Positions 18,140 to 26,592 of a stretch of DNA of 64,000 bases are shown here, piece by piece; positions within the stretch are counted from its first letter, which is position 1; each line of letters begins with the position of its first letter. Under the pieces are notes generated by a model, which did not search any database, was not told where the DNA came from, and worked only from the letters and a program-made list of their open reading frames with translations. The position numbers were made by a program, and so were the translations under genes. The DNA is taken from contig CAYPPG010000041.1 in the NCBI GenBank assembly GCA_964412555.1, positions 5,415 to 69,414 on the forward strand. The letters run 5' to 3'. The DNA is from CAYPPG01 sp964412555 (GTDB lineage: Bacteria > Hinthialibacterota > Hinthialibacteria > Hinthialibacterales > Hinthialibacteraceae).

Positions 18140-20269
18140 ATGAAACAATTCACTTTTCTACTCGTAATATGTTCAATCAACTATCTAATACCCTGCATGG
18201 GGAAAAGCGAACGAATTTGGGAAGAGCAAGATGGCTGTGTAATAATTGAAATCGAGTCTGTGGATTCTGTTATCGACACCGAGAAATGGGAACTGCTCGA
18301 AGAGCCGGCGGGCTATACAGGCACAGGATATTTAGTGTGGAAAAAATGGGGAAACATGTACAAGGATAGCCTCGTCTATGATGCCCTGGATGAGACGGGC
18401 GATGTGCTTACGTATACGGTTTGGATCAACAATCCGGGTGAATATGCCATCCATATCCGTAACATTCACCAGCAGGAAGACGGTGACAACGATGTATGGG
18501 GACGTGTCGATCGAAGTGACTATTTCAAAATATGGGATCATCATACCGGCGAATTTACATGGACGGAATTTGATTGGCAAACCTGGCAGTTGCAAGAAGG
18601 TCCCCATGAAATCGCACTCGGTGGACGATCGAAAGGATTCGGGATCGACCGGATTGCACTGCACAAAGTGGATTTGCCCGAATCGATTTGGGGAAATCCG
18701 CAAAAGCCGGAATCCCCGTTGGTTTCCCCACCCCTAAGTTTGGATACGATGCCTCCTTATCCTCCTAAGAATTTGCGGATTCTCAAAACGAGCATGTCAT
18801 CGATTCAGTTGACGTGGTTTCCTGCGCAAGACAACCAACGAATTCACGAATATGAGGTCTATGCGAATAACCGCCTTGCGGGAACGACATCGGTCAATTC
18901 TTATATTCTCTCCGGCTTGCAAGAAGGAACCTTGTACTCGATTTATGTTCAATCGAAAGATACAGCGGGTAACCGCTCCTTGAAGAGTGAACCCGTAGAA
19001 GTCACGACGCAATTATTCGCGGAAAGTGAAGGCATTTTCGTGAAATACATCCGAGAAGCGCCAATTATTGACGGTGAATTCGACTCGGTATGGCATCGCC
19101 AGATTCCTTTTCCACTTCAGCACCTGGTTAGCGGTACGCGAGAATCAGAAAAGGATTTGCATGGATGTTTTCGAATGGCATGGGATGACGAGAATCTCTA
19201 TGTTCTCGTGGAAGTGCATGACGACGTTTCATTTCCGGAGTTGAAAGAAGATGTGAATTCATCGGACACAGACGGCGTGAAACTCTATTTCGATCCGGAT
19301 CACAGCCAATCACCAACTTTTGGTATTGATGACCGCCGGTATCGTTATATCGGGAACAACGACTGTCTGCGGGAATCGATTCAACGGGACGTGTATGTAG
19401 AAGGTGTGCAAGCGGCACTTGGTGGATCGCCGCCGGGTAAACGATCCTGGCATGAGAAACCCGATGGTTATTTTCTTGAAATGGCGTTCCCTTGGCAGAC
19501 ACTCGGTGTCGAACCGTCAGAAGGAAAACGATTCGGTGTGGATGTTATAATCCAGGACAATGACGGTAGAACCGGTATCGAGGGACAAATTGCATGGAAC
19601 GGAGTCGACGAAAATACGGGTAGTAGTCCTTACCATTTGGGATCGGCCAAATTGGTTCGTGGTGTGAAATCCGGTAACGAAGAAGAATTTCTTCCCTTTC
19701 AAGTTTGGAAAGAGAAAGATGGTGTCGTAGTCGTTGAAGCAGAAGAAATCCAACATGATCCGAATTGGCAATACACGACTGAACCGGCTGGTTATAGCGG
19801 CGATGCATATTTGCTGTGGCAGGGACCGAACCGGTCTGTTACACATGATGGCCGTGGAGGAAACGATGATTACACCAACGAAAGGCAAGGACCGCAAGAC
19901 GAATGGCTTATTGTGCGTGTTCTTATTTCTCATCCGGGATTCTATCGGGTGAATGCCAGGAACTATCACGTCAAGGAAGATGGTGATAATGATGCTTGGG
20001 TGTGGATAGTCGGCCAGGAAATCTCCGACTGGAACCCTGTCCGCCGTATGGGCGATTCATTAAACGATGGAAAAGGATTCACTTGGCTCGATTGGGGTGA
20101 ACGAAAATTCTGGTTGAAAGCCGGTGTGAATAATATATATATTGGAGGGCGCTCCATCGGTTTTGGCATCGACCGGATTGCGATTTATCGTGAAAATACT
20201 AATGGTGCAAAAGAAAAAGCATTGGATTTATCGACTCTGCCATCGCAATTAGCGGAACGAACCTGGTAA
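18140..20269 (+). CDS. secreted modular carbohydrate-binding protein (CBM-FN3-CBM9-CBM)
   Basis: A 709-residue exported protein with a signal peptide (about 1-21). It has four parts: a CBM6/35-like domain (27-178), a fibronectin type III domain (about 205-291), a CBM9-like domain (about 300-508, with DGEFDSVWHR and the FDPDHS metal-like loop) and a second CBM6/35-like domain (520-690). The two outer domains are duplicates: EDGDNDxW occurs at 113-120 and 613-620, and GRSxGFGIDRIA at 162-173 and 670-681. No catalytic domain is seen. It has a strong AAGGAG ribosome site. It probably binds polysaccharide outside the cell. Confidence 0.85.
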   Translation: MKQFTFLLVICSINYLIPCMGKSERIWEEQDGCVIIEIESVDSVIDTEKWELLEEPAGYTGTGYLVWKKWGNMYKDSLVYDALDETGDVLTYTVWINNPGEYAIHIRNIHQQEDGDNDVWGRVDRSDYFKIWDHHTGEFTWTEFDWQTWQLQEGPHEIALGGRSKGFGIDRIALHKVDLPESIWGNPQKPESPLVSPPLSLDTMPPYPPKNLRILKTSMSSIQLTWFPAQDNQRIHEYEVYANNRLAGTTSVNSYILSGLQEGTLYSIYVQSKDTAGNRSLKSEPVEVTTQLFAESEGIFVKYIREAPIIDGEFDSVWHRQIPFPLQHLVSGTRESEKDLHGCFRMAWDDENLYVLVEVHDDVSFPELKEDVNSSDTDGVKLYFDPDHSQSPTFGIDDRRYRYIGNNDCLRESIQRDVYVEGVQAALGGSPPGKRSWHEKPDGYFLEMAFPWQTLGVEPSEGKRFGVDVIIQDNDGRTGIEGQIAWNGVDENTGSSPYHLGSAKLVRGVKSGNEEEFLPFQVWKEKDGVVVVEAEEIQHDPNWQYTTEPAGYSGDAYLLWQGPNRSVTHDGRGGNDDYTNERQGPQDEWLIVRVLISHPGFYRVNARNYHVKEDGDNDAWVWIVGQEISDWNPVRRMGDSLNDGKGFTWLDWGERKFWLKAGVNNIYIGGRSIGFGIDRIAIYRENTNGAKEKALDLSTLPSQLAERTW

Positions 20270-20324
20270 TTGCATATTTTTTTTGATATAGTCCATTTCA
20301 TCAATCAAAAAGGAGGAAAGTCAC

Positions 20325-21128
20325 ATGAACAAAAAAGAGTATGGAGTTGTGCGATTATTAGTTCTATTTGGATTGATGATGGGTTCTGTCTTATCTCTTC
20401 AAGCGCAGGAACTTCTAAATATCGATTTTTCCGAAGCGCAAGGGTATGTGGATGGAGAGATCATAGCGGGGCAACCCCCAGGAGTGGACAATCAATGGAT
20501 GGATTTGCGGGATGCCTTCCCGGCAGCTACTCAAATTGCGGGTTTGGATCCGGCGGAATTCTATTATATCGATAATGAGCAATTGGTTGTTCTTCAAAAC
20601 GGAGGCGGAGCATCGTGGGTTATTATCATGTTCCCTCTCCAGACAACGGGCGAACTGGTATTGACCTGGGATTGGCAATATGTTGGAGATCCTGGTCTAT
20701 CCATCGATGTGGGAATCAATTTGAGTGATACAGCCAATTACAGCCCGGATATCACGGAGGGGTCTCTTTCCGGCTGGGGACGCCAAACCACTTCGGTTCG
20801 GATGTCTCAAAGTGGAATTATGGATCTTCGATGTGGGGATGAGTATTCTGCATTGGAACCGTTTGATTATAGAGATGGGAAACTGATTTCTATGCGCTAT
20901 ATTGTGGATTTGGATAATAAATCTTTCGATGTGTATGCTCAAAAGGAAGGTGAAGATGAAGTGGCACTCGGTCTTGATTGTGGTTATCGCCGGGATGTGT
21001 TAGAAGGAATCGACCATCTTTCCATTTGGGAAAGCGGCAGTGAAACAACGGAAGTCTATATCGACAACATTGTTCTCACCGCGTCTTCCGGTGGCTCGTC
21101 TTCCTTCAAGTATTGGGATTTGTATTGA
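20325..21128 (+). CDS. secreted protein with lectin-like fold and C-terminal WxLY tail
   Basis: A 267-residue exported protein; the signal peptide ends near the sequence SLQAQE at about residue 28. The body (FVYAQKEG-like strands, then EVYIDNIVLTASSG) looks like a concanavalin/LamG-type beta sandwich, but no exact family is recognised. After a Ser/Gly linker the chain ends in SSFKYWDLY, a tail that resembles the ends of two other secreted proteins in this window. It follows the CBM protein after 55 bases with AAAGGAGG as ribosome site, and is followed by a prepilin-like gene. Confidence 0.8.
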   Translation: MNKKEYGVVRLLVLFGLMMGSVLSLQAQELLNIDFSEAQGYVDGEIIAGQPPGVDNQWMDLRDAFPAATQIAGLDPAEFYYIDNEQLVVLQNGGGASWVIIMFPLQTTGELVLTWDWQYVGDPGLSIDVGINLSDTANYSPDITEGSLSGWGRQTTSVRMSQSGIMDLRCGDEYSALEPFDYRDGKLISMRYIVDLDNKSFDVYAQKEGEDEVALGLDCGYRRDVLEGIDHLSIWESGSETTEVYIDNIVLTASSGGSSSFKYWDLY

Positions 21129-21260
21129 GCAAGAGAGAATTCATTGTTTGTTTCTTGATGGACTTGGGATATGTCCGTCTGAATCTGGATTGGCCAGGAT
21201 TCAGACATTTGAAAGATGCAGGCGTGACGTCTGCTTTACCCCGAGGAGGAGTGGCTTGCA

Positions 21261-21845
21261 ATGAGCAAAAAACATGCATTCACCCTTATCGAACTTCTCA
21301 TTGTTGTCGCTATTATCGGTGTCCTGGCAGCGATTGCCGTTCCCAATTTTTTGAATGCGCAGTTGCGGGCGAAGATTGCCAAAGCCGAATCAGAAATTCG
21401 TAACATTGATGTTTCTCTCGAATCATATCGACTGGATAACAATATGTATCCGCCGACTCACTTTCCGGACGGAAATTGGAAATATCCTATCAGCACTCGT
21501 TTATACCCTTTAACAACACCCGTCGCTTATATGTCTTCTGTTCCTATTGACCCTTTTCTCTACGGTCCGCCGGGTACGAGAATCAACGATGAACAGTTAT
21601 GGGCGTATGACACATACGATTATGTGGATGTCTGGTCGTGTTTTGAGTGGGGTGGATTGACGATTGTGACTTTACCGTTTCGTTGTTCGGAATGGAAAGT
21701 GACCAGCGCCGGCCCGGATGCGACCAATACTTATGGACGGGCTTACAAGTTTGATCCTTCAAACGGACTCAGAAGCTGGGGGGATATTATCCGAATCGGT
21801 CCTCGATCTTCCCTTCCTTGTGAAGATGAATATGTCGGGAAATAA
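21261..21845 (+). CDS. prepilin-like protein with type IV/type II N-terminal cleavage signal
   Basis: A 194-residue protein with the class III leader MSKKHA followed by the cleavage context FTLIELLIVVAIIGVLAAIAVP. Prepilin peptidase would cut before the Phe; the residue before it is Ala instead of Gly. The hydrophobic segment is followed by NFLNAQLRAKIAKAESEIRNIDVSLESYRLDNNMYPP, typical of the pseudopilin-like secreted proteins abundant in planctomycete-like and related bacteria. GAGGAGG precedes the ATG. Its role is unknown; it may sit in a pilus-like or secretion structure. Confidence 0.9.
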   Translation: MSKKHAFTLIELLIVVAIIGVLAAIAVPNFLNAQLRAKIAKAESEIRNIDVSLESYRLDNNMYPPTHFPDGNWKYPISTRLYPLTTPVAYMSSVPIDPFLYGPPGTRINDEQLWAYDTYDYVDVWSCFEWGGLTIVTLPFRCSEWKVTSAGPDATNTYGRAYKFDPSNGLRSWGDIIRIGPRSSLPCEDEYVGK

Positions 21846-21960
21846 GGAAACCATTCTTCGGCTCTCTTAGCGGATTTCCGTCTATTCATATTCGGATTTT
21901 TCCTATTGGGAATATAATGTTTCTTTCTGAATTCATCTCGACAAGAAGAAAGGATATATT

Positions 21961-22902
21961 ATGGCTCGTTTTGTGGTAACCGGAGGCGCCGGGTTTATCG
22001 GTTCGCATCTCGTTGAACATCTGCTTTCGGAAAACCATGAAGTCAGTGTCATCGATAACTTTTCCACCGGTCTGCGGGAAAATATCCAACCGTTTTTGAA
22101 CCGAATCACCTTGCATGAAATCGACTTGCGAGATGCAGATGCAGTGAAGCGGGCACTGGAGGGGACCGAGTATGTTCTCCATCAAGGCGCTTTGCCATCT
22201 GTCCCCCGTTCTGTAAAAAATCCGCTGGAAAGTCATGAAAACAATGCCACCGGCACGTTGAATGTGTTGACCGCGGCAAAAGATGTGGGGGTGAAACGTT
22301 TGGTTTACGCTTCGTCTTCCTCTATTTATGGTAACTGCCGCGAGAAAAAAAAACACGAAAAATTGATTCCCCAGCCGATTTCTCCCTACGGCGTCGCAAA
22401 AACGTCGGGTGAATTCTATTGTAAGGCATTTTATGAAACGTATGGGCTGGAAACGGTTTCTCTCCGGTATTTCAATGTGTTCGGTCCCCGGCAAAATCCT
22501 GATTCTCCCTATACCGGTGTGATGGCGATTTTTATTCCGCTCATGCTGCAGGATCGGGAACCGACAATTTACGGAGATGGTTCTTCCACCCGAGATTTCA
22601 CTTATATAAAAAATAATGTCCATGCAAATTGGTTGGCTGTTACGGGTAACGAGGGGGCCGGTGAAGCGGTCAACATTGCCTGTGGAGAAAGCCAAAGTGT
22701 TCTCGAGGTTGTTCATACCATCAACCGTATTTTGGGGAAGTCCATCGAACCGAAATTTGCACCCCCTCGCCCGGGTGATATCCGGCACTCTTGTGCCGAG
22801 GTCGAAAAAGCGAAATCTGTATTAAATTTCAAACCATTGGTTTCATTTGAAGACGGGGTTGCAGAAACTGTTGAATGGTATCGGCAGCGATTATCGTTAT
22901 AA
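21961..22902 (+). CDS. NAD-dependent nucleotide-sugar epimerase (GalE/WbpP-like)
   Basis: A 313-residue extended short-chain dehydrogenase/reductase. The NAD motif is GGAGFIGSHLVEHLL at residues 8-22, the catalytic pair is in SPYGVAKTSGE (Tyr and Lys), and SSSIYG provides the Ser. RYFNVFGPRQNPDSPYTGVMAIFI and DGSSTRDFTYIKN are typical of UDP-glucose or UDP-GlcNAc 4-epimerases. Substrate is not fixed by the sequence. Its stop overlaps that of the convergent sensor kinase by 6 bases. It could serve surface polysaccharide synthesis with manC. Confidence 0.92.
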   Translation: MARFVVTGGAGFIGSHLVEHLLSENHEVSVIDNFSTGLRENIQPFLNRITLHEIDLRDADAVKRALEGTEYVLHQGALPSVPRSVKNPLESHENNATGTLNVLTAAKDVGVKRLVYASSSSIYGNCREKKKHEKLIPQPISPYGVAKTSGEFYCKAFYETYGLETVSLRYFNVFGPRQNPDSPYTGVMAIFIPLMLQDREPTIYGDGSSTRDFTYIKNNVHANWLAVTGNEGAGEAVNIACGESQSVLEVVHTINRILGKSIEPKFAPPRPGDIRHSCAEVEKAKSVLNFKPLVSFEDGVAETVEWYRQRLSL

Positions 22903-25089
22903 ATTCTCACCGGAAGCGGCCATTATCGGAGCATCCACCGCCGAAAGGATGATCCGAAATATACTCCCTTGTCCGGGTACACTTTCTACTTCCACCCGCC
23001 CATTATGACTGTCCACAATTTGATGTACGAGGGATAATCCGAGTCCGGTGCCATTGTCTTTTGAGGTGTAGAATGGATCAAAGATTCGATCAATGCAATT
23101 TGGAGGAATCCCTTCTCCTTCATCCTTGATTTCTATGTCGATTTCCTTTTCTCCATATTTCTGCGCACGAATAACGATTGTCCCACCTTCCGGCATGGCC
23201 TGTTGCGCATTCAACCATAAATTCAAGAAGGCTTGCCGGAACAATTCCTCATCGACGGCAATCGGAGGCAATTCAGGCTCGATTTCCTTGCTTAGGTGAA
23301 ACTTTTCCGATTCAGAGAATCCTTGCACATAGGTGATGATATTTTCCAAAAGTGTCTCCACGGAAATTTCTTCCAGAGTAGGAACAGGCGGTCGAGCAAA
23401 CATTAAAAAATCCGTAACCACTCGTGACAATCGATTGACTTCTTCAACGATAAAATCCGTCAATCCTTCTTCATTGGGTTGTCCCCCAAACCGTTTCTTC
23501 AACAGTTCGGCTGAACCACGGATGATTCCGAGTGGATTGCGTATTTCATGCGCCACACCGGCCGCCATTCGGCCTAGCGACGCCAGCCGGTCCTGTCTGC
23601 GCAATTGCTCTTCCAACTTGCGAATCGAGGAAAGATCGTGAAATGTCACGACCAGCCCGGATAATTTCCCGTCTTCGAGAAGAGGAACCGTACTGATTTG
23701 CAATGGCCGTGTTTCCCCATTATTCAATTGATAAGGGATTTCTTCATTAAAAAGAGATCGGCAGTTCAGGAAAGAATACCGGACCAGTTTCCCGAATGAA
23801 TTCGAATCGACCAGATTGTCGAGTTTCTGGCCGAGAAAGTGCTGAATTTGAAGTATTTCCATGCCGATACGGTTGATATGACTGATCCGGCCTTCCGAAT
23901 CGAGACTCATGACTCCCGTATGAATATGGGCAAGGATATTTTGCAAGAAGTGGTGAGTTTGATACAACTCACGATTGCTTTCTTCCAACTCTTTCGTTTG
24001 GCTCTGTAACTGGATCAGCTGGTTTTGGATTCGATCCGCCAATTGGTTGAAGGTCGAACATAAAACCTGTTGTTCATACGTGCCTGTCATTTGGACGCGG
24101 ACATCATAGTGTCCTTCCGTCATGTGAGCGGCTGTTGCAGCCAATTCATTGATGGGTTTCGTAATATAACGGGCCATCAAGACAGCCGCAGCTAAACTTA
24201 CGACTAATGTTGCCACGGCTCCCCACATTGTCCATAAGCCAATCATATCCAATAGATCCACGATCGGCACAGCAAGAATCATCACTGCCGCCAGTTCACC
24301 TCTTTGATTGATTACCGGCCGTATCGTTGTCTGCATGCGCATCGATTCCCAACCCGAGATGAAATCCAGCTGAACATCATCCACTTCGATTTCCTCATAT
24401 CGCCCATCTTCGTCGAAATCATACAGACGTTCGTAGGCATCAGGCGGCAAATAGGGTCTTAAAATACTTGGAGACGGGTCGATTACGGTATGATAAGCAT
24501 CGTATGAGTTTTGAATCCGGAATACCGGCATCTGTCCGGGCTGTTTTTCTATCAAGGTAATTTTTGCGAACAGGCCGCCGATGATTTCCATTTCATCCTT
24601 GCTTTTCCCCTTCCAAAGCGGTTTGAAACAAAACAAATAAATTCTACCCTGTTCGTCTTCATAGAATTCTTGTTCTTCGAGCCACGATTCCATTTCCAGG
24701 AATTTTTTTTTCGGAATAATGGAAAAATCCCGTTCGTAGTTCAACCAGCGATTATAAGGTTCTTTAAAAAAATCCCGCCATAGAATCTCTTTCCATATTG
24801 AAAAATCATTGGGATTGTCGCTTGTTTCCAATACCTCGATCAATTTCGGGCGTTTCGGAAAATCGGCCTGCATGTATAACTGTGCATTGTAGAGAATGAT
24901 ATTGAGGTCATTCCCGATCAGATCGATGTCTCGCTGCATTTCTTTGATGGTGTTATCCAACAAGTCGCTGCGGGTTGTCCGATGGCGAATACTCAATGCA
25001 TAATAGGGGATAATGGAAAGCGGAATAATAGCCAGCACCACCAATCCTAAAAAAGCGGCGATCATCTGACTGCGCAATCGCTTCATCAC
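22897..25089 (-). CDS. membrane sensor histidine kinase
   Basis: A 730-residue kinase. A first membrane segment is at about 10-30, an extracytoplasmic sensor region of about 245 residues follows, then a second membrane segment near 278-300, a HAMP linker, a PAS domain (about 385-490) and the kinase core. The phosphoacceptor His514 is in VAHEIRNPLG; the ATPase part has the N box NAQQAMPEGG, DEGEGIPP and GTGLGLSLVHQIV. It resembles NtrB/AtoS-type kinases. No response regulator is adjacent, so the partner is unknown. Its 3' end overlaps the epimerase gene by 6 bases. Confidence 0.92.
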   Translation of the reverse strand: MMKRLRSQMIAAFLGLVVLAIIPLSIIPYYALSIRHRTTRSDLLDNTIKEMQRDIDLIGNDLNIILYNAQLYMQADFPKRPKLIEVLETSDNPNDFSIWKEILWRDFFKEPYNRWLNYERDFSIIPKKKFLEMESWLEEQEFYEDEQGRIYLFCFKPLWKGKSKDEMEIIGGLFAKITLIEKQPGQMPVFRIQNSYDAYHTVIDPSPSILRPYLPPDAYERLYDFDEDGRYEEIEVDDVQLDFISGWESMRMQTTIRPVINQRGELAAVMILAVPIVDLLDMIGLWTMWGAVATLVVSLAAAVLMARYITKPINELAATAAHMTEGHYDVRVQMTGTYEQQVLCSTFNQLADRIQNQLIQLQSQTKELEESNRELYQTHHFLQNILAHIHTGVMSLDSEGRISHINRIGMEILQIQHFLGQKLDNLVDSNSFGKLVRYSFLNCRSLFNEEIPYQLNNGETRPLQISTVPLLEDGKLSGLVVTFHDLSSIRKLEEQLRRQDRLASLGRMAAGVAHEIRNPLGIIRGSAELLKKRFGGQPNEEGLTDFIVEEVNRLSRVVTDFLMFARPPVPTLEEISVETLLENIITYVQGFSESEKFHLSKEIEPELPPIAVDEELFRQAFLNLWLNAQQAMPEGGTIVIRAQKYGEKEIDIEIKDEGEGIPPNCIDRIFDPFYTSKDNGTGLGLSLVHQIVDSHNGRVEVESVPGQGSIFRIILSAVDAPIMAASGENL

Positions 25090-25202
25090 GATGTATACCT
25101 ACCGTAACTTTGTTTATATACCCATGATGTCGGGAATTTCTCTATCTTTATTCTCATTAGAATGTATATAAAACAAGAATATAGGGGAGGATAATCCCCC
25201 CC

Positions 25203-26267
25203 TCATTCCCATACACCGGGAATAATATGGCCGCATGAAGGACATGCTCCGTGTTGAATTCGATTCTGGATCACTCGGAAACCTTTGCGTTCCACCAATA
25301 GACTTTGGCAGCTGGGGCAATAGGTATTTTCTCCATCGGCCACTCGTCCGGGAAGATTCCCGGCATAGACGAACTGCAATCCTTCTTCTTTCCCGATTTC
25401 TGATGCCCGTAATAAGGTTTCAGCGGAGGTATTTCCCATCCCGGACATCTTATAATCTTCATGAAAGGCCGTTACGTGCCAAGGGATTTCCTTGCCGACT
25501 GAAGCAATAAATTGGGCTATTTCCCGCAATTCTTCTTCGGAATCGTTCATTTCCGGCACGATCAACGTTACGATTTCGATCCAGAATCGCTTTTCTTTCA
25601 GCATTCGTATCGTGTCCAAGACCGCCTTCAGAGTACCGCCGAGTTTTCGGTATTCCTTATCTTGAAAACTCTTCAAATCCACTTTGTAATAATCCGTCCA
25701 GGGACGGATGTAATCGAGAACTTCCGGTGTACCGTTCCCGTTGGAGACATAGGAAGTGCGAAGACCGTGTTTTTTCGCTATTTTGAAGATTTCGACCGCC
25801 CACTCCGAGGTGATCAACGGTTCATTGTATGTGCTTGTTACGGTTTTCGCTCCATATCGCAGTGCCATGTCGACAAATTCTTCTGCAGTACATTGCCGGA
25901 TTGGCCCCCCCGCTGAGGTATCTCGAATTACTTGGGAGGTTTGCCAGTTTTGACAAAAAGGACAATGATAATCACACCCCAACATTCCGAAACTCATGGT
26001 ATTCGAGCCGGGCAAAACATGAAAAAACGGCTTCTTTTCGATCGGATCGCAATTCAATCCCGCCACATAGCCGAAGGGAACCTGCAATTTGCCCTCTTCA
26101 TTGAAACGGACTTTGCAAACGCCCTGCCTTCCTTCCGGAATCAAGCATCGATGCCCGCAGGCAAAGCATCGAATTTTCTTATTTTCCAACACTTCATACA
26201 ATTCACCTTCTACTGTATGCTGAGCCAATAATTCATCCAATGTTCGAGGTTCTTTTGTCTGTACCAT
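25203..26267 (-). CDS. amrS: AmmeMemoRadiSam system radical SAM enzyme (AmrS)
   Basis: A 354-residue radical SAM protein. The cluster motif GCDYHCPFC gives Cys98, Cys102 and Cys105 (CxxxCxxC). N-terminal Cys pairs (CFACGHRCLIPEGRQGVCKVR region) and a C-terminal zinc-ribbon-like pair set (YCPSC and CPSCGH) flank the core. These marks, with PFFHVLPGS, identify the AmrS family, which usually works with AMMECR1 and Memo partners. Neither partner is visible here. The modification it performs is unknown. An MDxxxx-like GTG/ATG alternative start is not needed: the ATG at 26265-26267 fits. Confidence 0.9.
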   Translation of the reverse strand: MVQTKEPRTLDELLAQHTVEGELYEVLENKKIRCFACGHRCLIPEGRQGVCKVRFNEEGKLQVPFGYVAGLNCDPIEKKPFFHVLPGSNTMSFGMLGCDYHCPFCQNWQTSQVIRDTSAGGPIRQCTAEEFVDMALRYGAKTVTSTYNEPLITSEWAVEIFKIAKKHGLRTSYVSNGNGTPEVLDYIRPWTDYYKVDLKSFQDKEYRKLGGTLKAVLDTIRMLKEKRFWIEIVTLIVPEMNDSEEELREIAQFIASVGKEIPWHVTAFHEDYKMSGMGNTSAETLLRASEIGKEEGLQFVYAGNLPGRVADGENTYCPSCQSLLVERKGFRVIQNRIQHGACPSCGHIIPGVWE

Positions 26268-26592
26268 TATGACCCCCTTTTCTTGAAAATGCGGGTCTCG
26301 GTTGTGTTATTCATTTTATGCATGCTGTATAAACGCATTTTCCGCCTTCGTGATATTCAAAATAGTATTTCAATTTCTTGGAATAACCGCAGATCGGTCT
26401 ATCTAATTCTTCGTTTTGTTCTACATTATATTTTAGCATAACTTGTGGTGCGGACATCCTGTCTGCACATTTTTGGCAGCAGACCAGAGGTTTGCACCAC
26501 AGGTTGTTACAGAAAATTAAAAATTACAGGATTTAAAATAAGTGGATACAGAGAAGGAAAACAGAAAATTCATGGAGCTGAATCACCATGAA
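26268..26592. other. intergenic region with a pair of palindromic repeats
   Basis: No open frame is credible here. The notable content is two 17-base palindromes, described separately, enclosed by the outer inverted repeat TGTGGTGC and GCACCACA. The rest is AT-rich and must contain the amrS promoter. Confidence 0.5.
26443..26504. repeat. paired intergenic palindromes, CA-TCC-TG class
   Basis: Two short palindromes lie head to tail: GCGGACA-TCC-TGTCTGC at 26450-26466 and GCAGACC-AGA-GGTTTGC at 26478-26494. The outer sequences TGTGGT and ACCACA pair as well, so the whole 60-base unit can fold as a branched hairpin. The first resembles the palindromes at 28656 and 58353 in layout while its arm bases differ. 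Confidence 0.6.
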
